A DNA stretch of 64,000 nucleotides from contig CAJNOP010000215.1 in NCBI GenBank assembly GCA_905250075.1, positions 173,158 through 237,157 of the forward strand. The letters run 5' to 3'. Under the pieces are notes generated by a model. It searched no databases, was not told the DNA's origin, and saw nothing but the letters and a program-made list of their open reading frames with translations. Both the position numbers and the translations under genes were made by a program. The DNA is from Rotaria sp. Silwood1 (Eukaryota; Rotifera; Eurotatoria; Philodinida; Philodinidae). Positions 24,421-35,077 of this stretch are shown in pieces. Position 1 is the first letter of the stretch; every line of letters starts with the position of its first letter.

Positions 24421-24425
24421 GATAG

Positions 24426-24527
24426 AGGGTGTGTGGGTGTGGTTGTGGGTGTGCGGGTGTGTGGGTGTGGGTGTAGGTGTGGATGGTGTGGGTGTGGGTG
24501 TGAGACAAGAAGATGCACACCCACATT
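24426..24527. repeat. TGTGGG-type hairpin
   Basis: G arm of about 78 bp (GGGTGTGTGGGTGTGG and repeats), loop AGACAAGAAGATG, short C arm CACACCCACA. The loop word AAGAAGAT recurs in other hairpins. Confidence 0.72.
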
Positions 24528-26125
24528 TTAGTCACCGAAGCAAGAAACTCTCATGCCAACAAGTCGCTCGACAAAAGTTTCTGTCCATAGACGCATACAA
24601 ATATCATGAGGAATCGAGTGAATCCCAGATGAGATAGTGCCTTCAGCAGCCATCAATGAAATATGTCACCGTGTATTACTATTCACGGCAGCACTTTGCA
24701 GTATGACAAATTGTAAAATCCATTGAACGATGCACTGTTGAACATCGACCGGAATAACTAGACTTCTAAATCCAATCATACTACATGCTAATCAGCACAA
24801 AGACAGTTCCGTGAATTTCACAGGTACTTAGGGTCGACCAAAAGTTCTAAGCTCGGTGTTTAAAGAACCTTGTTGGATAAGGTAACCTATTCACAAATAA
24901 AGACCAAATATCCCATATTGTAGAATTTTTTGAGGCGCGTCGAATGGCATATAGCAAATTCTGTTTATATAATATTTTGAAGGAACTAGAGCCAATTTAC
25001 TGATAGACGACTACACACACTCACACCGACACTCAAGCATAATAGGTTACTGAATATTGTGGTCCCTGGTATTAGTTGAAAGTATTTGTAAAATATTTTT
25101 TCTCACATACGATTTTGTAGAGTTTTTGACGGGCTACAATCTCATATACGTAGCATCTCCAGTCATCTTGTCAGTGTGGGTATCGGTGGGCGCTGGTATG
25201 GATGCGTAGTGCTCTATCAGTAAATCGACTCTAGTTTCTTCAAATTCTTATAAAAACAGGATTTACCATATACTATTCGACGTGCCTCAAAAAGCTCTAC
25301 AACATCGTATATTTGGTTTTTCATTTATGAGTACGTTATCGTATCCAACAAGATCCTTTAAACACCGGGCTTAGAACTTTTGGTCGGTCCTAAGTAAAAT
25401 CATGCCACTGTAATCATCAAATGAGTGTAGGACAATTGGATACAGTTGTAAATAGAAAAAGATTTACCAGATCTTGAACCACTTGCATCCTCGGAAATAG
25501 TTGCGCTACACAAATTCTTAGGGTTCATTTTTTTGGGAAACCTTGCGAACGGCTTGCAACAACGGTTCTCTTATGAAACCACGGAGAATTTAATGGCGCA
25601 TCTTCCAAAACACATTTCATGGCCCTTTGTTTTGGTTCAACTGAGATATGAGATAAATATTACCTGTTGCAAACATTTCCAGACGTCCGATGCTTCTTCA
25701 GAAGCACGTCGTATAGTAATGATGCAGAATTGAGAAAGCAATATCTTACCAGAAAGGCGTTCTTGGAATTCAATGTACTACTATATTCTTGCTGTGTCGT
25801 AAGAATGAAACGAATTTTAATTTTCAATAATCCGGATTTTTTTATTTCATTCTGGCTTCTTTTTTGTCCTCGTAAAGCTAAGAAAATTGAAAAGTAGCCT
25901 TTCAAGTACAGCGCACTAGGCAATCAAAGGGGTTCCACGCTGCAAGTTGTATCAAGAATGGCGACCACTATTTCGTACGCATGATCCAACTAATCTGTAT
26001 TGCTTAGAGTTGAATTTTTGATAAATCGTCACACATACAATCTTACACAAAATGGAATGTCACGCTTAACACGTATAGGTTACCCACTATTGAAAGGAAG
26101 GCATAATTAGAGCAAGGTTTAAAAC
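24515..26125. repeat. Segmental duplication, copy 1
   Basis: Diverged direct copy of 26670-27957. Matching blocks: GGAATCGAGTGAATCCCAGATGAG near 24609 with GGAGTCAAGTGAATTCCTGAGAAG near 26761, and a 390-bp block 25722-26115 with 27565-27955 (shared GCCTTTCAAGTACAGCGCA and TATCAAGAATGGCGA). Copy 1 carries the element at 24827-25394, which copy 2 lacks. Confidence 0.6.
24827..25394. mobile_element. TA-flanked palindromic element (Tc1/mariner-like MITE)
   Basis: Ends CTTAGGGTCGACCAAAAGTT and (complement) CTTAGGACCGACCAAAAGTT, flanked by TA at 24825-24826 and 25395-25396, the target of Tc1/mariner elements. Arms pair over about 190 bp. The centre has a degenerate telomere-like pair (CACACACTCACACCGACAC at 25013 and GTGTGGGTATCGGTGGGCG at 25174), here in the C-then-G order. 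No transposase. 568 bp. Confidence 0.68.
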
Positions 26126-26669
26126 TTCATTTGAGCGACTTTTTATTTATTTCAACCTTCGAAAGCATTCGAATTCACATATCAGTCTGATGTTTGGTGA
26201 TGTGCATCAACAGCTTATTGTTACATTACTTCACCTCAATCGCTTCTAATTAGAACGCAATCCTTCAGCATCGGAGCAGAAAATACATGTTGATGATTGT
26301 CACTTAGGAACACTAGACTTGAGGCGCAAAAACGGAAACCCTGAAGAATCGGAACCATACACCGAAAAAGAATGTATTTATTAGATATCACATTCGAGCC
26401 AATACGAGAAGTTTTGAATTTTATATCGGAAGATGCGCCATCTAATTCGTTACGATTTCATCGGAGAATTGCTCGTGCACACTATCCCAAGTTTTTCGAT
26501 GATGAAAAGTAAATATTTCTCTCGGGTGGTTATTTCTGAGGATCAACATCCGAAAAGACTCTGTAGATGTTAATTCTCTTTGCAAACAAATTGCATAGCA
26601 ATACAGCCATTGGACAGATATAGAAACATGATCTAACGAGTTCTGTTAACGCAGCTACAGTGGATATCG

Positions 26670-27957
26670 CACCATCAAATTTGGCTGTAGGATAGAAAAT
26701 TCTTTTGCTGATCAATCGCGCAGCGAAAGTTATTGCTTATAGACATGTGCAAATATATTGAGGAGTCAAGTGAATTCCTGAGAAGGTAGTACCTTCATCA
26801 GGCATCAATCAAACATATGGCCGCATATTTGTACTCACTACAATTTGTTTGCAGTAGAAGTAATTGTGAAGGGTGTGGGTGTGGGTATGGATGTAGATGT
26901 CAGTGTTGGCACAAAAAGAGAAGATCTACACGCACCCACACCCATGCCCAGTGGGGTTTTCTATTTAATGCATTCTATACCAATATTTCATAGCTAAACT
27001 ATGATGGCAAGCTATCTTAAAAACATGATGTGGAAGTATTCAGATCTCAGAAAATTTTGTTGGAGTTATTTTTTAACAATACCATTGTAAGGAACGCAAA
27101 ATTCTGAACAAAATGATGAGTTAAAGTGTTGTCTAGGGGTTTTTTTGAAAAATTCAAAGGCACCACAAAACTCGCCAAAAGTCGAAATTTATCAAAAAAC
27201 CGCTACAAATCTACTAAAAAACGGCCTTTTCTCAGCTTTTATGATACTTTTAAGTTTCTCAAGAAAACTCGTAGAAAATATGAAGAGTTTTCATTTTCTT
27301 CAGAATTTTGCGCTCTATAAGATGGCATTGTGAAAAATAGCTTCAAACAATGTCTTATGAGATCTGATAACTACGGTGTCAGACTTTTAGAAACTTTATT
27401 ACGATAGTTCATCTATGAAATCTTCGTATAGAATGCATTAGATAGAAAAATTCATTGGGTATTAAGATTACCATAAGGATTTGAGCTCGCTGCTTATCAC
27501 TATAGACAAAAAAACGACTCAAAACCCCTTGTTTTTAAACTTTCTCTCACCACTTTACTTATGCAGAATTGAAAAAGCAATGTCTTACTCGAACGCGTCC
27601 TTTGAATCGAATGTGCTGTTCGTTTCTTGCTTGATCATACAAATAGAATGAATATTAATTTTGAATAATCAGATTTTTTTTACATTCCATTCTGGCTGTT
27701 TGCTTTTCTGAAAAAGATAAGTAAATTGAAAAGCAGCCTTTCAAGTACAGCGCAGCTGACAGCTGGAAGGGGTTGCACATCAATAGACGTATCAAGAATG
27801 GCGATCACTGCTTTGGACGAATGCCTGAACTACTCTGTGCTGCTTAGGATTGAGTTTTTGAGAAACGGTAACGCGTGCAATCTTACGCAAAATGTCCTAT
27901 CACGTTTAACACATATAGACTACTCATTATTGAAAGCATGATATGATTAAAACAAGG
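26670..27957. repeat. Segmental duplication, copy 2
   Basis: Partner of 24515-26125. It contains the TGTGGG hairpin at 26871-26950 and ends exactly where the next hairpin begins (27957). Homology to copy 1 is lost at the first hairpin and regained near 27560. Confidence 0.55.
26871..26950. repeat. TGTGGG-type hairpin
   Basis: G arm GGGTGTGGGTGTGGGTATGG, loop with AAAAAGAGAAGATC, C arm CTACACGCACCCACACCC. Compared with segmental copy 1 the sequence agrees up to ATTGTGAA (copy 1 ATTGTAAA) and then departs at the G arm. Confidence 0.7.
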
Positions 27958-28147
27958 GTGTAGGTGTGAATTTTGTGTGCCAACATTCTTGCCCAGAATA
28001 ACACTCGTTCAGAATTCGATGCGCATCACTATTCAAACACTCACATCTATATCTGCACCCAACCTTTTATAGCTACTGACAGCCACTCCACACTCCACCC
28101 TTACACATACCCACGAGCATCCCACACCTACGTTGCATGTCCCACAT
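27957..28147. repeat. TGTGGG-type hairpin with long loop and degenerate C arm
   Basis: Short G arm GGGTGTAGGTGTG at 27957. After about 75 bases a degenerate C-rich tract begins (CACTCACATC, CTCCACACTCCACCC, CCACGAGCATCCCACACC). Possibly two decayed hairpins run together. Confidence 0.45.
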
Positions 28148-28173
28148 CCTCGTCTCATAGATGCTGTGTTAGA

Positions 28174-28290
28174 AGGGTGTGGGTGTGGGTACAAATGGGC
28201 GTACGTGGGTGTAGGTTTGGGTTATCTCTCCATCAACACCCATACCCACATCGACACCCACACCCACATCCCACACCCGCCCACACCCTA
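28174..28290. repeat. TGTGGG-type hairpin
   Basis: G arm GGGTGTGGGTGTGGG continuing degenerate to GTGGGTGTAGG, loop about TTTGGGTTATCTCTCCATCA, C arm ACACCCATACCCACATCGAC to CGCCCACACCC. Arms each near 45 bp. Confidence 0.7.
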
Positions 28291-28504
28291 AATGGACGAA
28301 TGTAAAGATGTGAAAATTTATTTTTTGTTGGTTTTCATATGAACATTGTATCTCTTCTCGGAGATCAATAAAAAATTGTTTACTTTAAAAAACATTTTTT
28401 AAACAAAAGATTTTCCTAAAACCTCTATAAAACTATCAAAACTCATCATACAACCATAATACTTTACTCTGGCAGACAAAAAAGAAGTTTTGCTGAACTT
28501 TTTT

Positions 28505-29260
28505 CTGGTTCCGCAGCACGAACAGAACCTTTTAGAGTTTTGTATAAAAGTACTGAACTATAAAGAGTTCTGTCCAGTAATACAGAACCATAAAAGTTTG
28601 GGATTCCAGAATTTCGCCAATAAGACTTTCATCAACTGAATATTCGCCAATTGACAGAAGTCATGGACGTGTATTGGGGAAAGTACAGTGGACTTTCGCC
28701 AGGTGAGAAAAGTTAGATAAACTTTTGCAAATTGTTACAGACGAATATAAATATGGGATTTATGTGAGGAGGATGGGGTCAGAATATATCTTGCTGCTTT
28801 CGATTAATCTACAGGTTACGCTGTCAAATGCACATCAGACTTTCGGCAATGGACGAAACTCCTTAGGATACATTGGCGAAAATGGTCGGGGTATATTGGC
28901 GAATGTCCAGTTGGTGAAAGCCCAATTGGCAAGATTGGGGTAAGACAAACGTTTCTGTACACTAACGGCCAACCATGGGAGATTCTCAGCTCAATGATAC
29001 TGATCTATGTAATATTTTCTCCCAAAGCGCTAACCCATGAAGGATTCTGCCCAAATATACTGAATCTTGTAAGGTTGTGGCAAAACCTGTTGAAGCACAA
29101 AACTTTTGTGTTCAATAGTGCGAAACCGAAAAGATTTTGTCCACTGATACTGAATCCTAAAGAGTTCTGTCAAAAATGCCAAACTATAAAGTGTTCTATT
29201 GAAAGATTGTGAATCAGAAAGGTTCTGTCAGTTCTACAGACATCTCCTGGATTCTTCAGT
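28505..29260. repeat. Minisatellite, unit about 35 bp, split by a palindromic element
   Basis: Units of the type ACTGAACTATAAAGAGTTCTGTCC occur at 28510-28605 and again at 29030-29260. Between them lies the palindromic element 28616-28930 and 100 bp of unassigned sequence. Units are strongly diverged. Confidence 0.5.
28616..28930. mobile_element. Palindromic MITE-like element
   Basis: Left GCCAATAAGACTTTCATCAA and right end complement GCCAATTGGGCTTTCACCAA pair, followed by a second pairing block around ATATTCGCCAAT. 315 bp, no coding frame of interest. It appears to have entered the 35-bp minisatellite. Confidence 0.55.
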
Positions 29261-29300
29261 TAAAATTCGGAATTATAAAAGGATTTGACAGAGAAAATAT

Positions 29301-29415
29301 GGTTGGGCTTGGATGTGAGTGTATGGGCAGCTGGAAGTTTGGTGTAGGAGTCACTGAGGAAATGATTCACATCCACGTCTACATCTCGCACATACTCATA
29401 CCCACACCCACATCC
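29301..29415. repeat. TGTGGG-type hairpin, diverged
   Basis: G arm GGTTGGGCTTGGATGTGAGT continuing to GGTGTAGG, loop with CACTGAGGAAATGATT, C arm CACATCCACGTCTACATC to CATACCCACACCCACATCC. Confidence 0.55.
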
Positions 29416-29583
29416 GTAACTGTATATTTAATCCGTTTCCGTCGTTAAATTCGCTTTATTATCTCTTATGACTGTGTGAAGTATATGCTATAAATAGTAC
29501 AAAATAACGTGTTCCATAATGAATGGTCACATTTTGCATTTTATTTTTTCACCATCTAATGCGTTTTAATAAAAAACAAACTA

Positions 29584-30213
29584 ACCCCTCCCCCCCCCCC
29601 CCCCGCAATAGAAGGCCCACCGTATTACAAGGGCCCCCTTATTAGAAGACCCCCCAAAAAGTTCTGAATGATCGCCTTAATAGAAGGCCCGGGCCTTATA
29701 TTAAGGCTATGATTCTACTTCGATACCGGCGAACCTGGAAAACACTCACGTAAACTTTGACGCGAGAAGTTCTTTTATACCTCAAAAGCTTTCAAATAGT
29801 GTGTATCTGTCCCTGTGAATAGGGGACCGTTCATTTGCCTTACAGAATATCCGCATTTTGGTTCCATTTTTGTCGAAATTCCTACGACTTGGGAAGCTCA
29901 GCAAAAAAACAATTTTATCCGCTTAATTATGAACGTCTCGGATAGTCAAAACTGAAGGAATTATGGAAAATAACTGAACATCAAGTTTTGGTAATTTATC
30001 AATGTGCAAAAATCTTTTTCACGTGAATGGTAAGATTTCGTCATTTTTGCGAAAAAAAGGCTACCTATTGGAAAATTTGACGTCTTTTCGACAATGTATA
30101 TCATAGATTCCTAATAGAAGGGCCCCCTAAATAGAAGGCCCCCTAAAAATTTTGTTTGCTCCGCCATTATAGAAGGCCCCCGGGCCTTTTAATGCGGGGG
30201 GGGGGGGGGGGGT
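29584..30213. mobile_element. Element with poly-C/poly-G ends and AATAGAAGGCCC subterminal repeats
   Basis: Left end is A plus a C tract then GCAATAGAAGGCCC; right end is GGGCCTTTTAATGC then a G tract. The ends are therefore inverted. TA flanks it on both sides (29582-29583 and 30214-30215), suggesting a TA-target element, though homopolymer ends make the boundary uncertain. Subterminal AATAGAAGGCCC words occur in several copies in both orientations. No transposase. 630 bp. Confidence 0.55.
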
Positions 30214-30222
30214 TATACCACA

Positions 30223-30419
30223 AGATGCAGCGTGAAAGGCTCTACAATGTACACAAGACCAATTATTTTATAGTTGCACTTTTTGTTTTCAAAATGAGCA
30301 AAATTTTGAGCGATCAAATTTCCACCATACAAAAATTGGTCACATAGAATTTTGCTTTTTTTGAAAACAATTACAATAAGCTTTACTGTGTAAATTGTAG
30401 AGCTTTTCACGCTGCACCT
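30223..30419. mobile_element. Small palindromic MITE with 35-bp inverted ends
   Basis: Left AGATGCAGCGTGAAAGGCTC pairs with the right-end complement AGGTGCAGCGTGAAAAGCTC, and the pairing continues through TACAATGTACAC. It abuts the previous element. A second, more diverged copy of the right end (GAAGAGCTGTTCACGC) lies at 30603-30621. Confidence 0.65.
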
Positions 30420-30640
30420 TTTGATATATTTTGTTTGCTTTACGAAGTCATAGTAGATGATAAAAAGATGAAAGAAGAAAAAACAATTTCTCGTTCGTGT
30501 AGAAAAGAAAGATTTCTTCGCAACGACGAAAATTGGTCGCACCGAAGTTTGCTTTTTTTGAAGACAAAAAGTATAGAATTAAAATCAGCGTTACTTTACA
30601 AATTGAAGAGCTGTTCACGCAACATCGTGCGGTATATTTT

Positions 30641-30773
30641 GGGTGTGAGTGTAGGGTGTGAGGAAGTGCGGGTGTGGGTGTGGGTAGGCTGTCGGTGTGG
30701 GTGGGTGTGGGTAGAGTGTGGATGTGGATGTGCGTAATAACTATCTACACCCAGATCCACACCCTTTAATATA
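30641..30773. repeat. TGTGGG-type hairpin
   Basis: G arm of about 94 bp (GGGTGTGAGTGTAGGGTGTG to GTGTGGATGTGGATG), loop TGCGTAATAACTATC, C arm CTACACCCAGATCCACACCC. TTT borders both ends, too short to call a target duplication. Confidence 0.7.
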
Positions 30774-30939
30774 TGAAAGATTATGCTTGTCTGTATCTTC
30801 ATTGAGTGGAACATATTTCATTATACTAAAAAAAACAGGATACGCAATAAGTGATTGTTTGATTATTGCGAAGCAAATCTGTCCATGATGATGATTGTGG
30901 CACGGCTGGTAATGGAAGATTATCTAATGATAGCTTTGA

Positions 30940-31004
30940 GGATATGGGTGTGCGTGTGAGGCATGGATGGTGGGAGTGAGTGCTGGATATGGGTGTGGTG
31001 GTGA
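30940..31004. repeat. TGTGGG-type tract (G arm only)
   Basis: Degenerate G-rich run GATATGGGTGTGCGTGTGAG to GATATGGGTGTGGTGG. Downstream is the purine-rich word GAATGAAGAAAAGG seen in other loops but no clear C arm follows. Confidence 0.5.
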
Positions 31005-31060
31005 ATGAAGAAAAGGTTAATATCAACATCTCACAGCAAAAACCGCAACCAAATCCAGCG

Positions 31061-32031
31061 CCTAATAACGACAGATGCTATTCTTTATCGCAGACTACTG
31101 ATTTCTCTGTCGTTGTACGACGAAGAAAGGTCACGATTGTACCATTCAAAAGAACAACCTTCAAGGATTATGCATATATATATAAATATTTTCCCATTGT
31201 TAGTAAGGGCATTGGCTACAGAAAAGAATGTAAAAATGATGTGTAGATTTAGACGTATAGAAAAAGAATGTTCTATGCTATTATTTTTCATGCAGCCGTG
31301 TTTTGAGTTTCCTTCACAAGAGGCTTGTTGTTTGTTTTACTAATGCTTTTCAAAGAAATTACAACGTGGATTGCATGACAGAAGTAGAGAAAATTTCCCT
31401 AATAACGACGCGACAATTTTGTCTCCTTTTATTTCGCTTCGTATTCATCTGCTGTAGATCCAATCAAAATCATTTTTATATTTGGAGAATCCTTAGATGC
31501 TCCTCTTTCGAATGATGTATAAATCTTGGTTTTACTTACAAGTTACCATGGAGAAATTAGCGGTCTACGATGAGGAGGTCTCTCCGTCGTTATTAAGTAT
31601 CGATTCCCTAATAACGACGGCCAGCAAAATTACTGACCCTAATAACGACGCTCCAGCAAAATATAAGAGAAAAACTACTTTTAAAGAAAAAAAAACCTTT
31701 TTTCACGTTTTCTGTGGGAAATCGAGGTATGGTGTCTTAGACAATTTTGTAGAGCAAATCAAACTCTACTATCATCTAGCGGTTCACGAAGAACCAACTA
31801 TCTTTTAGTGGGATGCAAAATATAATGAAAAAATATCTAAAATTGATTTTTAACAAAATGACCTTAATTACGACGGCCAGCAATTTTTTGTCCCTAATAA
31901 CGACGTTCAGTAATGTTTTTGACTCTAATAACGACGGCAAGCTATTTTTTGACCTTAATAACGACGATAGTCATTTTTGACCCTAATAACGACGAAAAGC
32001 TAGTTTTTATTCTTAATAACGACATATTCTT
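31061..32031. repeat. Cluster of the 13-bp motif CCTAATAACGACG
   Basis: Ten direct occurrences (CC/CT)TAATAACGACG or one-base variants near 31061, 31398, 31608, 31638, 31862, 31893, 31924, 31953, 31983 and 32012, plus an inverted copy at 31585-31595 that makes a palindrome with the 31608 copy. The last six repeat at about 30-bp spacing with T-rich spacers ending in TTTTTGAC. Spacers between the earlier copies are unrelated. Function unknown. Confidence 0.75.
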
Positions 32032-32039
32032 TAGAAGCT

Positions 32040-33200
32040 AGTATAAAATCAAACAAGGATGTGAGTTCAAGTCATTTTTTTCCTCAAAAATGTTGTTCTT
32101 GTCATATATAGAATCTATCTAATCTTTTGGAAACGTCGCACTGTCACATTTGTTATAGGAGTTAATTTGAAACCGCTATAATACCCTTTAGTTTTTTAAA
32201 TCTAGTACACCTTCAAAAATAATTAATATTTGTATTTCTAATACTTTTTCTCTTAATTAGACGATTACCATTTTTTTGTTATCTCATATTGACATGGATA
32301 TATTAACAGCTTTTTGAAATTTTAAGATATTTCTCGCCTATATTTTACGCTTGCATTGCTTGGTGTTGAGCAAAATTGAAATATGAGAGAAAATCAAAGT
32401 AATATGACAAATGAAAACATGTCATAAAATATATGAAACCTCATTACTTGAGAAAATTTCAATAGTTCCAAGGACAGCCTCATCTAGTTTTGATGATTAC
32501 TAAATCTATGCATCTGTTCTCTAATAACCATTATGAGAGAAGCTGGATACTTCAACGTATTGAAAGCACTAGCACATATAATGCTTGATAAGAACATAAG
32601 TCATACAAAAATTTATAATTCAATTATACTGAAAATCTCTTTTTACTACATAATTTGTTGATAATTATATTGATAAAATCCAATTATAAACTTTAATAAC
32701 ATGTCACGATAAAAAGAAGTTCGTTTTTTTTATGTAGAAAACAGTATATGAATAATATCTGCAAAAAGCCTGTATGATTTTTTTTTCTGAAAAGACTAAG
32801 TTATTTCTTTACTCAATATAATAATAAAATTCATGGAAGTGTCTTGACATACTTGCAAGATTGTAATCTAAATTGTAGGTCCTTGCTACGTTGTTTACTT
32901 TAAAATAACCGAACACCTACGTTTGAAACAATATAAAAGAGCTATTTCTGAAAATTTCTATCAGAAAAAGGCGATAAAACACCAAAAATTAAAAGAATGC
33001 TTCATTAAGAAATATAAAACAAAGATAAAATTGAAATGTCCTTGTAATAGAAGTAGATTAAATTAGAGTAAAGTTGAACATATTACTCTATTTAGTTGTA
33101 GATAAAAGGAAGGATTCCTATGATCCTATTTGAAGTACTTTTAGGTCGTCAAGTTATTTAGGGTATCAATACAATTTTCGCTAATTAAATTTTAATATTT
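32040..33200. other. AT-rich stretch without recognised feature
   Basis: No upstream exons of the adjacent transposase fragment and no other gene or repeat could be recognised. Confidence 0.4.
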
Positions 33201-33210
33201 ATAATTATAG

Positions 33211-33612
33211 TATTGCAAAAAAAAGTGGAAAACAATTGTGTCTACATATGTTCGAAAAACACAAAGAAAATCCATTAGGAAGATCGATTTTCCGAAATTG
33301 TTCAATGATCTTTATACCAGCTCCATTTCACCAAGTACTATTTCTAGTGGCTTTCAACATGTGGGCGTCTGGCCGTTCGATGCTGATGTCATGAAAGATA
33401 AAGTAGTTCGTCGAGCTGCGTCATACTATAATCGTACAACGAATACGTAATAACTAACAAAATTACTTATTGTTTAATAACTTTTATGTTATAGACCATC
33501 AGCAGCTAAAACTTTATCCACATTATTAAATGCGATAAATACATCTACTTCTAATGCAAATAATTCAAATGATCAACTTGCTTCAACTGCAATGGATATT
33601 GAGTATGTTTAA
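33211..33612 (+). mobile_element. C-terminal piece of a pogo/Tigger-like DDE transposase (or domesticated relative)
   Basis: Reading starts after a possible splice acceptor (TTATAG) with KKKWKTIV, then RKIDFPKLFNDLY and SSGFQHVGVWPFDADV. This series (KKxW, FPxLF, SGFxxxGxxPF) is the usual end of CENP-B/pogo-type DDE_1 proteins. After NRTTNT a 48-bp intron (GTAATA ... TTATAG) leads in frame to a Ser/Asn/Thr-rich tail ending about 33617. The catalytic domain and N-terminal DNA-binding domain are not found upstream in 32-33.2 kb, so this is a fragment, or its other exons lie beyond recognition. Inverted repeats were not found. Confidence 0.5.
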
Positions 33613-33850
33613 ATCGTTTCAATCTTTTAAACGCACAAATAGAGCTCATCATTTGTTAGAGTATGTGTAGGATTATTCTCTTCATCGATAGATTAGTTAG
33701 AATTGCCTGCAATATCGGATAATTTCAGTAATATGTCTGATATGAAGTACCTTTGCCAATAATGTACTCTGTTTATACTATTTTACCACAAAGTGTACTT
33801 CTATGGGATAATCATGGTACACCTGTGTTTCAAGTTTTGTTTTTACTTAT

Positions 33851-33950
33851 NNNNNNNNNNNNNNNNNNNNNNNNNNNNNNNNNNNNNNNNNNNNNNNNNN
33901 NNNNNNNNNNNNNNNNNNNNNNNNNNNNNNNNNNNNNNNNNNNNNNNNNN
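33851..33950. other. Assembly gap, 100 N
   Basis: Exactly 100 undetermined bases, the conventional filler for a gap of unknown size. The first bases after it are CACACCCTG, like a telomere-type C arm. Confidence 0.99.
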
Positions 33951-33957
33951 CACACCC

Positions 33958-34078
33958 TGATCGGTTGAATACTTAAATGATTGAATACTTGAATAATTCA
34001 ATAATTGATTATTTGAATACTTGAATAATTGAATACTTAGATATTTGAATAAGTGGGTACTTGAATATAGGCTTCAAG
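33958..34078. repeat. AT-rich minisatellite TTGAATACTTGAATAA
   Basis: Units of 12-16 bp of the type TTGAATACTTGAATAA repeat about eight times next to the gap. Confidence 0.7.
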
Positions 34079-34079
34079 T

Positions 34080-34940
34080 TTGACATGCACGGAGAAAATA
34101 CGACAATGATGCTTAAAAACGAGAACCCTCACCCAAACTCACAGCCACACATCTTTTTCCAGTTCACTGTTCAGTAGAACTTTGAAAGTCGAGTACACAA
34201 ATCTGAGTTTCACATTGCTTTTGTCTTCGGGACATTCCGAAATTCATGGTCTTCGTAAGAAATAGACAAAAGCAGAGGTTTTAAGGATGGTCTTTATTTT
34301 TATCGTTAATCATACTGTCAAGAAGCTTATATGATGCACCTTTAAGTAAACTACGTTGTTTTTGTTATAAAGAATATGTTTCTCATGATACTAGAGAAAT
34401 AGATGCAGAAGATACATGAGCAAAATGATCAAAATCCATAGAAGCAACTGAAAATGGTTGCTTTTCTTGTTTATTAACAGACTTGCAGCAATTAATATAC
34501 TGGTATTCGTAACAATAGTTCTCGATTCTATTCATGAATATATGTTATAAAGATTCTTATGAGGTGCACACTCCCCCAAACCCTTTTGTCAGTAGTACAA
34601 ATCTAAATTATGGAATATCATCAAATATCATTTCTCGCTGTTAATTCATAGAAGAAAGTCAACATTTCTTGAGACAGTTGATTGAATTTATTTGTTTTCA
34701 TCCTTTTGATAGTTGTACTCAAGAGACCATAAGAAGCATGGTGGTTTGCTTAGAAATTTCGGAAACCCTAGAATTTCGGATTATCAAAGACTCCATAGAC
34801 TTCATAGCGTTCTATATTTTAATCCTATAAAGACTTTGACGAACGCTTTCTCATCCATGCATACAGTACATTACGTAATTATTATTTAGATCAGTTATGT
34901 GGTTACATCACCTAATCAGTTAGATAATGTCTTGTGCTCT
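34080..34940. other. Stretch without recognised gene
   Basis: A small C-rich telomere-like remnant (ACCCTCACCCAAACTCACAG) lies at 34125-34145. Nothing else could be supported. Confidence 0.4.
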
Positions 34941-35024
34941 TTAATACTTGTCCGTTTTGCAGCTTGGCTTGACATTAGTCTCCTTTGTTTTAGCAATCTG
35001 TTGCTGAAGAATTATGTAGTTATA

Positions 35025-35077
35025 GGGTGTGGGTGTGAGTATTAGTATTGTCCTTAGCCACACCCACACTCCACCCT
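35025..35077. repeat. TGTGGG-type hairpin at the broken end of a Helitron
   Basis: G arm GGGTGTGGGTGTGAG, loop TATTAGTATTGTCCTTAG, C arm CCACACCCACACTCCACCC. A compact 53-bp example. The Helitron frame coming from the right ends at the C arm and does not continue on the other side. Confidence 0.78.

Noticed and set aside
31005-31808. Overlapping forward frames in the CCTAATAACGACG cluster
   Set aside because: They translate the repeated motif (for example LITTA, PNND) and have no other recognisable content.
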